From assembly GCA_017388605.1 (NCBI GenBank), contig JAFPIE010000013.1, forward strand, positions 1-8,018: a stretch of 8,018 nucleotides of DNA, given 5' to 3'. Positions 1 to 5,171 of the stretch are shown here, one piece after another. The position numbers were made by a program, and so were the translations under genes. Under the pieces are notes generated by a model. That model had not been told where the DNA came from and ran no database searches. It worked only from the letters and a program-made list of their open reading frames with translations. The stretch's first letter is position 1. Each line of letters opens with the position of its first letter. This DNA is from Acholeplasmatales bacterium (GTDB lineage Bacteria > Bacillota_I > Bacilli_A > Acholeplasmatales > Anaeroplasmataceae).

Positions 1-1567
1 GCTCACCCAAGGATTCCTTGCTGGTTGCACGAATAACCTTATATAAGGCATTCTTTACAACAGAAATAGATAAGCCTGCAGAAATATTATCGATGGTTGC
101 ACCATCCTTTTGTGCCTGCTTAACAGAAGAATTCATGAATACCGTACATCTAGATCCTAAGTCTACAGGCTTTTTAGCCATAAGACCTAATTTTGCAAAA
201 TCTGCAATATTATAGCCTAAGGCATTTGCGAAGGTCTGTAGGAAGGATCCACAACCAGAGGAGCAAGCCTCATTTAAGAAGATATTTGAGATGGTGTTAT
301 GCTCAATTTTAAAGCATTTAATATCCTGTCCTCCAATATCGATAATAAAATCGACATTAGGCATGAATTTTTTAGCTGCCATATAGTGAGCCATAGTTTC
401 TACTAGGCCACCATCAAGCTTAAATGCATTCTTAGCTAAATCCTCTCCATATCCAGTAGAAGCACTCGCCTTAATATGCATATTTGGATATTTTTCATAT
501 AGATTTGTAAATATATCCTTGATTACGGATACAGGGTTACCCTTATTTGGCTGATAGGATTCAAATCTTATATTTCCATCCTCATCGACCAAAACAAATT
601 TTAAAGTAGTAGAACCAGAATCAATACCTAAATATAGATTTCCAGTATAATTATCTAAAGGAAGAGTTTCTACTCTTGCTTTATTATGTCTTTCTAAGAA
701 TTTATTATATTCCTCTTCGTTTTCAAAAAGAGGAGAATTATATGCATAGGTTGCTTTATTTGAGAACTCAACTAATCTCTTTAATGCATCATTTATATGA
801 ATAGGCTCTTTAGCACAAAATGCTGCACCCATAGATACATAATATAAGGAATTCTCAGGACAAATACCTTTGGTATTTAATGTTTTATCGAATGCTTCCT
901 TAAGCTCAGATAAAAAGGTTAATGGTCCACCTAAATAGGCAACCTTACCTTCGATTTCTCTACCCTGTGCCAAGCCACCAATGGTTTGGTTAACTACAGC
1001 ATAGAAAATGGAGGCTGCAATATCAGATTTTGATGCACCCTGATTTAATAGGGGCTGAATATCTGATTTTGCAAAAACACCACATCTTGATGCGATAGAA
1101 TAAAGCTTTTGATGGTTCATGGCAAGTCCATTAATTTCTGTGATATCGACATTTAATAGTGTAGCCATTTGGTCGATAAATGCACCTGTACCACCCGCAC
1201 AGGAGCCATTCATTCGAACCTCCATACCATCCGTTAAGAAAAGAATTTTTGCATCCTCTCCACCAAGCTCGATGATACAATCGGTACCAGGAATTAGCTT
1301 ATTTGCTGCAATTCTAGTTGCGTAAACCTCTTGAACAAAGGGGATATTTGCACCCTCTGCCATACCCATTCCTGCAGAACCAGAGATGGCAAGCATTACC
1401 TCATCACCAATGATTTTATTTTGTTTTAATTCTGTAAGCTTTTCAATGATATTATCCTTAATATGAGAATAATGTCTTTTATAATCTTTATAAATGATAT
1501 TGTCCTGTTCATCTAAAACAACACATTTAATTGTAGTAGAACCTACATCTAAGCCTAGTCTTAGCAT
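1..1567 (-). CDS. Large 2-hydroxyacyl-CoA dehydratase activator-like protein (BadF/BadG/BcrA/HgdC family), N-terminal part, runs off left edge
   Basis: Reading leftward from ATG at 1567, 522 codons are open to the window edge. Two ASKHA (actin/Hsp70-like) ATPase domains lie in tandem. Domain 1 (about residues 1-255) has phosphate-binding DVGSTTIK (7-14), LGGEDAK (101-107), and cysteines C123 (in CAGGTGAF) and C162 (in RCGVFAKSD). Domain 2 (about 311-522) has DSGSTTLK (316-323), IGGQDIK (411-417), C435 (in CSSGCGSF) and C474 (in RCTVFMNSS). The 39-residue cysteine spacing in both domains equals that of the two [4Fe-4S] ligands of HgdC, where the cluster bridges a dimer. HgdC-type proteins use ATP to drive single-electron transfer to a dehydratase or double-cubane reductase partner. 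Tandem activase domains at this position are typical of a long (about 1400-residue) family that also has DUF2229 and HgdB-like regions; those would lie beyond the edge and are not seen. The start is supported by AAGGGGG eight bases upstream and a promoter. The substrate is unknown; family call is confident, cellular role is not. Confidence 0.93.
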   Translation of the reverse strand, partial: MLRLGLDVGSTTIKCVVLDEQDNIIYKDYKRHYSHIKDNIIEKLTELKQNKIIGDEVMLAISGSAGMGMAEGANIPFVQEVYATRIAANKLIPGTDCIIELGGEDAKILFLTDGMEVRMNGSCAGGTGAFIDQMATLLNVDITEINGLAMNHQKLYSIASRCGVFAKSDIQPLLNQGASKSDIAASIFYAVVNQTIGGLAQGREIEGKVAYLGGPLTFLSELKEAFDKTLNTKGICPENSLYYVSMGAAFCAKEPIHINDALKRLVEFSNKATYAYNSPLFENEEEYNKFLERHNKARVETLPLDNYTGNLYLGIDSGSTTLKFVLVDEDGNIRFESYQPNKGNPVSVIKDIFTNLYEKYPNMHIKASASTGYGEDLAKNAFKLDGGLVETMAHYMAAKKFMPNVDFIIDIGGQDIKCFKIEHNTISNIFLNEACSSGCGSFLQTFANALGYNIADFAKLGLMAKKPVDLGSRCTVFMNSSVKQAQKDGATIDNISAGLSISVVKNALYKVIRATSKESLGE

Positions 1568-1575
1568 GGATTTTA

Positions 1576-1582
1576 CCCCCTT
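1576..1582 (-). promoter_or_regulatory. Ribosome binding site of the activase-like gene
   Basis: On the minus strand the sequence is AAGGGGG, followed by eight bases and then the ATG at 1567. This fixes the start codon, and the protein from there begins directly with the conserved first ATPase strand ([11 protein letters not shown]). Confidence 0.8.
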
Positions 1583-1589
1583 AAAACAT

Positions 1590-1609
1590 AATAATATAAT
1601 TATATTATT
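1590..1609. repeat. 20-bp perfect AT-only palindrome over the -10 box of the minus-strand promoter
   Basis: The left half, AATAATATAA (1590-1599), is exactly the reverse complement of the right half, TTATATTATT (1600-1609). Symmetry breaks at the next pair (T at 1589, C at 1610). It spans the -10 box and probable start site of the activase-like gene, which suits a repressor operator. Because it contains only A and T it could also be partly coincidental, or simply a very easily melted promoter segment. Confidence 0.55.
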
Positions 1610-1627
1610 CTGACATGTAAAAGTCAA
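1599..1627 (-). promoter_or_regulatory. Sigma-A type promoter for the activase-like gene
   Basis: Read on the minus strand, a -35 box TTGACT (1627 to 1622, 5 of 6 consensus) and a perfect -10 box TATAAT (1604 to 1599) are separated by exactly 17 bases (1605-1621). Transcription would start near 1592, giving a leader of about 25 bases that holds the ribosome binding site. The -10 box lies inside a 20-bp perfect palindrome (1590-1609), so it could be regulated by a dimeric protein. Confidence 0.8.
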
Positions 1628-1643
1628 TTTGAAACCAAAATAT

Positions 1644-1705
1644 GGTACAATAACATCTATTTTGTACATCAATTTCCTATTGATTTTTTCGTTGTATATT
1701 GTACC
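1644..1705. promoter_or_regulatory. Three TTGTAC/GTACAA motif copies between and into the divergent promoters
   Basis: GTACAA occurs at 1645-1650, and TTGTAC at 1662-1667 and 1699-1704. The outer two copies extend to an 8-bp perfect inverted pair, GGTACAAT (1644-1651) and ATTGTACC (1698-1705). The inner pair is spaced GTACAA-N11-TTGTAC. Repeated half-sites between two opposed promoters are what one expects for a shared DNA-binding regulator, but the motif is short and no regulator gene is visible nearby. Confidence 0.4.
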
Positions 1706-1720
1706 CTTTTAGGGTATAAT
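1692..1720 (+). promoter_or_regulatory. Sigma-A type promoter for the lipoprotein gene, possibly also serving cysS-mrnC-ATPase
   Basis: A -35 box TTGTAT (1692-1697, 4 of 6 consensus) and a perfect -10 box TATAAT (1715-1720) are separated by 17 bases. Transcription would start near 1727, leaving a leader of about 49 bases. This is the only convincing plus-strand promoter in the window, so downstream genes may rely on it if the hairpin at 3415 allows read-through. The -35 is weak compared with the minus-strand promoter, consistent with control through the overlapping inverted repeat. Confidence 0.7.
1698..1720. repeat. Interrupted palindrome overlapping the spacer and -10 of the lipoprotein promoter
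   Basis: ATTGTACCCT (1698-1707), a TTT centre (1708-1710), and AGGGTATAAT (1711-1720) form an inverted repeat matching at 9 of 10 pairs; only G1701 against T1717 fails. It covers the whole spacer and -10 box, the usual position of a repressor operator. Its left arm contains one of the TTGTAC motif copies. As RNA it would lie upstream of the likely start site, so a DNA operator is more likely than a transcribed hairpin. Confidence 0.5.
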
Positions 1721-1733
1721 ATGATAGTATATA

Positions 1734-1749
1734 CAAGTATCTATACTTG
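1734..1749 (+). promoter_or_regulatory. Short inverted repeat in the lipoprotein leader
   Basis: CAAGTAT (1734-1740) and ATACTTG (1743-1749) are perfect reverse complements two bases apart. In RNA they would form a stem of about six pairs with a four-base loop, near the 5' end of the leader and about 13 bases before the ribosome binding site. It could stabilise the message 5' end or be another operator half-site pair. It has no T-run, so it is not an intrinsic terminator. Confidence 0.4.
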
Positions 1750-1775
1750 AAATTTGATAGTTGAGGTAATAAATA

Positions 1776-3410
1776 ATGAAAAAATTAACTGGATTCATAA
1801 CAATAGCTTTCGCATTTATTTTAGCTTTTGTACTTGCATCCTGCGGTAATGCATCTGCAGGTGTTGAGGTAGATAAGAGTGTAACTGCGACAACTACATC
1901 AATTACTTTTAATTTAACCTTTGCCGATAACAATGGCAATTTAGAGTCTAAAAAGGCTGTTCCTCATATTAAGCTTTATGGCTATAGTGAGGAGGCTACA
2001 GATCATGTAGGTGATTATTTATCTCAGGATAAGACATGTTCCTTCACAAATAATATTTATACATCATCTACAGTAACCTTCACATCCTTAACAAAGGATA
2101 CAAAATATTCCTTCCGCTTCTATGTTACATTCAATGAAGCAGAAGAATTACTAGATACATGGGTTTTTGCTACATCTAACGATAACGCAAAGGAAATCAA
2201 GACAAAGGATGATTTCTTAGGAATGGTAGATGATCCTGATGGAGATTACACATTAATGAATAATATCGACTTCGAGGGCGATGAAATTTCTGGTATGTTC
2301 ACATCAGAGTCTAAGGCCTTCACTGGTACATTTGATGGTAAGGGTCATACAATTTCTAATTTCAAATTCTCTACATCTAACTTTGGTTTATTCAGCTATA
2401 CCGATGGTGCAACAATTAAGAATTTAGTTGTTGTTGGTAGCGATGAGGATTACCTAGACAAGATGAGAGATTCTGAGGGTAATGGAATTGAAATCATCAA
2501 TGGTGATTATTCTACAGGACGTAGTAGCGCAAATATTGGTATTTTAGTTGGTACTGCAACAAACACTGAATTTGCTGATATTACGATTGATAATGTAAAT
2601 ATATCTGTAAAGGGTAATTCTAGTGCAGACTTAAATGTTGGTGGAGTTGTTGGTAAGGCAACAGATTCAAGCTTTACAAATGTTCATGCAACAAATGTTT
2701 CCTTAGATTTCCCATATGTAAGATTAAATGTATGTGCTGGTTTATTTGCTGGTTCTATTTCTGGTGAGGGTAAGGCTGTTGATACTGAAACCTATACAGC
2801 AAAGAACACTAGTGCAGAGGGTACAATTACTGGTACATTATTCTATACATCTAGCGAAGGATATGCCTATGTTGGTGGATATGCTGGAGATTTAGGCTCT
2901 TCAGGATTAGTTTCTGATTCTTATGTAGTTGCAGATATTACACTATATAGAGATACAACAACTACAAACCTAAATAAGTTCGCATTAACTGTTGGTGGAT
3001 TTGCAGGCGCAAATTTAAACGGCTCTATGAATGTTTTAAAGTGTGCTGCAATTGCTGATGTTTTAGTTAAGGCAGGAAATAGCCAAACCTCTGATACAGA
3101 TGCAGAAGCGAATAAGCTTTCTACAAAGATTGCTTACGTTGCAGGATTCGTTGGCTGCGTAAATAAGCATATCAACATTATCAAGGATTCTTGTTATGTT
3201 AAGAAGGCAAATGGTGTAAATGTATATGCACTTGAAAAAGAAACAGATGATGAGAACAACGAAAAGATTTTATATGTTGCATCTAATGTTTGTGCAAATG
3301 TATATAGTGCAACTAAGCTATCTAATGTAGTATGTGCAAACGATGAAACATTTGATACTGCAGTATTAAGCGAGAATGTTGCAAAATTAGTTAATCAATA
3401 TTTAGCATAG
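1776..3410 (+). CDS. Putative surface lipoprotein with FN3-like part and GLUG-type beta-helix repeats
   Basis: The 544-residue protein starts with a basic MKK, a hydrophobic stretch (8-20) and lipobox L-A-S-C with the lipidated cysteine at C23, followed by G-N; it should be exported and anchored to the outer face of the membrane. Residues about 30-133 look like one beta-sandwich of fibronectin III type, with a Y-S-F-R-F-Y-V strand near 111-117. From about 140 the protein resembles GLUG/beta-helix surface proteins: DFLGMV, YTLMNNIDFEG, GTFDGKGHTISNF (184-196), then GLFSYTDGATIKNLVV (204-219). After that come imperfect repeats built on a G-x-x-x-G core, at about 253-271, 287-305, 319-326, 365-385, 405-425 and 454-475. 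A GAGGT ribosome binding site lies eight bases upstream. No cell-wall LPXTG signal and no catalytic motif are visible. Adhesion or glycan/protein binding is inferred only from the architecture; the true function is unknown. Confidence 0.85.
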   Translation: MKKLTGFITIAFAFILAFVLASCGNASAGVEVDKSVTATTTSITFNLTFADNNGNLESKKAVPHIKLYGYSEEATDHVGDYLSQDKTCSFTNNIYTSSTVTFTSLTKDTKYSFRFYVTFNEAEELLDTWVFATSNDNAKEIKTKDDFLGMVDDPDGDYTLMNNIDFEGDEISGMFTSESKAFTGTFDGKGHTISNFKFSTSNFGLFSYTDGATIKNLVVVGSDEDYLDKMRDSEGNGIEIINGDYSTGRSSANIGILVGTATNTEFADITIDNVNISVKGNSSADLNVGGVVGKATDSSFTNVHATNVSLDFPYVRLNVCAGLFAGSISGEGKAVDTETYTAKNTSAEGTITGTLFYTSSEGYAYVGGYAGDLGSSGLVSDSYVVADITLYRDTTTTNLNKFALTVGGFAGANLNGSMNVLKCAAIADVLVKAGNSQTSDTDAEANKLSTKIAYVAGFVGCVNKHINIIKDSCYVKKANGVNVYALEKETDDENNEKILYVASNVCANVYSATKLSNVVCANDETFDTAVLSENVAKLVNQYLA

Positions 3411-3414
3411 GAAT

Positions 3415-3432
3415 AGAGGGTAACCTCTTTTT
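3415..3432 (+). terminator. Small GTAA-loop hairpin with T-run after the lipoprotein gene (weak terminator or attenuator)
   Basis: AGAGG (3415-3419) pairs with CCTCT (3424-3428) around a GTAA tetraloop of GNRA type, followed by TTTT (3429-3432). The stem is only five pairs, so termination is probably partial. It sits five bases after the TAG stop and 11 bases before the cysS ribosome binding site. Partial termination would let cysS be transcribed from the upstream promoter at reduced level. It could equally be a transcript-end stabiliser. Confidence 0.5.
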
Positions 3433-3442
3433 CCGCTATATT

Positions 3443-3448
3443 AAGGAG
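3443..3448 (+). promoter_or_regulatory. Ribosome binding site of cysS
   Basis: AAGGAG sits eight bases before the ATG at 3457. This supports the chosen start, and the translated protein begins in the usual place relative to the catalytic core. Confidence 0.85.
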
Positions 3449-3456
3449 TTTAGATT

Positions 3457-4785
3457 ATGGCGTTAGTTATTTATAATTCTCTTACCAATAAAATGGAAGA
3501 GTTTAAACCAATAAATGGAAATAAGGTAAATATGTATGTCTGCGGTCCTACTGTATATGGATATATTCATATTGGTAACGCAAGACCTGTAATATTTTAT
3601 GATATGCTAAGAAGATATTTAGCATTTAGTGGATATGATGTAACCTATGCATCAAATATAACCGATGTAGATGATAAAATCATCAATAAGGCAATTTCTG
3701 ATAATACTACTGAAAAGGTCGTAGCCAAAATGTTTGAGGATGCATACTGGGATTCAGTAGAAAAAGTTGGCTCTAGCAAGCCTGATTTAATCCCTCATGC
3801 GACCGATTACATCCATGAGATGATCGAGCTTATCGAAGATTTAATTCAGAAGGGCTATGCCTATGTTTCTGATGGAGATGTATTCTTTAGAGTATCTAAG
3901 ATTAAGGATTATGGATGCTTATCGAATCAGCAAATCGAGGAATTAAATAGTGGAGCTAGAATCTCTGTTGATGATAAAAAGGAAAATCCACTTGATTTCG
4001 CATTATGGAAAAAGACTGAGGTTGGTATTAAATGGGATTCTCCATTTGGCGCAGGTAGACCTGGTTGGCATACAGAATGTGTTGTTATGAACCATAAGCT
4101 ATTTGGTGATGTTATCGATATTCATGGTGGAGGAATGGATTTAAAATTCCCACACCACGAAAATGAAATTGCCCAGGCAGAGGCTGCCTATGGCACGCAT
4201 CTAGCAAAATATTGGATTCATGTTGGAAGATTAGATTTAAATGGTGTTAAGATGTCTAAATCCTTAGGTAATGTCATTTACGTTAAGGATATTGATAATA
4301 CTCATGATGGAATGGTATTAAGATGCTTAATTCTATTCTCCCCATATAGACAAATGATTCCATATTCTATGGATTTATTCAATCAATATGCTAAGGAATA
4401 TGATAAATGGGTTAGAGCCTATAAGCAGTGCTTATTTGAATTACAATATAAGGGCTTATTGAGTGATTCAGTTGATTCTTCGGACATTGATGAATTTAAG
4501 AAATATATGGATGATGATTTCAATGTTCAAAATGTATTAACTCTAATCAACAATATTGTTAAAGCTATGAATACATCCTTAAGAGCAAAGGATTATGACA
4601 CATTAGCCTTAAAGCTTCATACACTTGAAGTTATTTTAGATGTATTACATATTAATCTATTTGTAGATAAAATGACAGAAGAAGAGCTTGCTGTTTATAA
4701 GGAATGGCAGGAAGCTAGATTAAATAAAGACTTTGAAAAGGCAGATATTGCAAGAGCAAAGCTCGTTGAATGGAAGTTAGTTTAA
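3457..4785 (+). CDS. cysS: Cysteinyl-tRNA synthetase
   Basis: This cytoplasmic class I synthetase charges tRNA-Cys with cysteine using ATP. The 442-residue product shows MYVCGPTVYGYIHIGNARP with the HIGN signature at 38-41 and KMSKS at 265-269. The zinc ligands that select cysteine are in place: C29, C208 (in GWHTEC), H233 and E237 (in FPHHENE), with the same spacing as in the E. coli enzyme. The DIHGGGMDLKFPHHENE block is diagnostic. The C-terminal helical domain carries the R-x-x-KDFEKADIAR signature but stops at KLVEWKLV, without the usual short tail of about a dozen residues (LEDT-x-x-GT-x-W type), so the protein is slightly short for the family. The stop is one base from the mrnC start, implying co-translation. 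The upstream gap is only 46 bases and has no T-box. Confidence 0.98.
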   Translation: MALVIYNSLTNKMEEFKPINGNKVNMYVCGPTVYGYIHIGNARPVIFYDMLRRYLAFSGYDVTYASNITDVDDKIINKAISDNTTEKVVAKMFEDAYWDSVEKVGSSKPDLIPHATDYIHEMIELIEDLIQKGYAYVSDGDVFFRVSKIKDYGCLSNQQIEELNSGARISVDDKKENPLDFALWKKTEVGIKWDSPFGAGRPGWHTECVVMNHKLFGDVIDIHGGGMDLKFPHHENEIAQAEAAYGTHLAKYWIHVGRLDLNGVKMSKSLGNVIYVKDIDNTHDGMVLRCLILFSPYRQMIPYSMDLFNQYAKEYDKWVRAYKQCLFELQYKGLLSDSVDSSDIDEFKKYMDDDFNVQNVLTLINNIVKAMNTSLRAKDYDTLALKLHTLEVILDVLHINLFVDKMTEEELAVYKEWQEARLNKDFEKADIARAKLVEWKLV

Positions 4786-4786
4786 G

Positions 4787-5170
4787 ATGGACTATAAGCA
4801 GCTAAATGGGCTTACCCTAGCCTATATGGGAGATGCAGTTTATGAAATATATATTCGTAGCTATGTAATTTCCTTAGGCTATAGTAAGGTAAATGATCTT
4901 CATAAAAGAGTAATTAAATTTACAAGTGGTAATGCCCAAGCATGCTTAATGCATTACCTCTTAGAAATAGAATTCCTAACGGAAGAGGAAATAAATATAT
5001 TTAAAAGGGGAAGAAATTCCCATGTGCATACAGTAAGAAAGAATATGAATATTCAGGATTATTTAGATGCTACAGGCTTTGAGGCATTAATTGGATATTT
5101 ATATTTGCAAGAAAACATTGAGAGAATAAAAGAAATTGTAGATTTAGCAGTAAAGAAGGGAGGCGCTTAA
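4787..5170 (+). CDS. mrnC: Mini-ribonuclease III (Mini-III)
   Basis: The 127-residue product is an RNase III catalytic domain without a double-stranded-RNA-binding domain, the hallmark of Mini-III. In Bacillus subtilis this homodimeric, Mg-dependent enzyme matures the ends of 23S rRNA. Visible motifs are LAYMGDAVYE with catalytic D16, the helix RGRNSHVHTVRKNM (74-87), and TGFEALIGYLYL (96-107) with catalytic E99. Length agrees with the family. It begins one base after the cysS stop, with GGAAG (4772-4776) inside the end of cysS as the probable ribosome binding site. The cysS-mrnC order is widespread in Bacillota, where a 23S rRNA methyltransferase (rlmB type) often follows; here a P-type ATPase follows instead. 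Confidence 0.95.
   Translation: MDYKQLNGLTLAYMGDAVYEIYIRSYVISLGYSKVNDLHKRVIKFTSGNAQACLMHYLLEIEFLTEEEINIFKRGRNSHVHTVRKNMNIQDYLDATGFEALIGYLYLQENIERIKEIVDLAVKKGGA
5158..5163 (+). promoter_or_regulatory. Ribosome binding site deciding a TTG start for the P-type ATPase
   Basis: GGGAGG lies eight bases before the TTG at 5172 and inside the last codons of mrnC. The first in-frame ATG (codon 30, at 5259) has no comparable site, so TTG is the better start. The mrnC stop ends at 5170, leaving a one-base gap. Confidence 0.75.
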
Positions 5171-5171
5171 T

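Noticed and set aside
1119..1325. Plus-strand small open frame within the activase-like gene
   Set aside because: It lies opposite the conserved Fe-S cysteine region of domain 1, which explains the open frame; no upstream promoter or ribosome binding site.
1709..1939. Minus-strand open frame across the lipoprotein promoter and signal peptide
   Set aside because: It overlaps a well-supported promoter, leader and lipoprotein start on the other strand, has no ribosome binding site or family resemblance, and reads as low-complexity product of AT-rich DNA.
3437..3442. TATATT as a -10 box for a private cysS promoter
   Set aside because: Transcription would begin at or after the ribosome binding site at 3443-3448, and no -35 box lies at the right distance.
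3411..3456. T-box riboswitch for cysS
   Set aside because: The gap is 46 bases with no T-box core (AGGGTGG-type) sequence; only a five-pair hairpin and a ribosome binding site are present.
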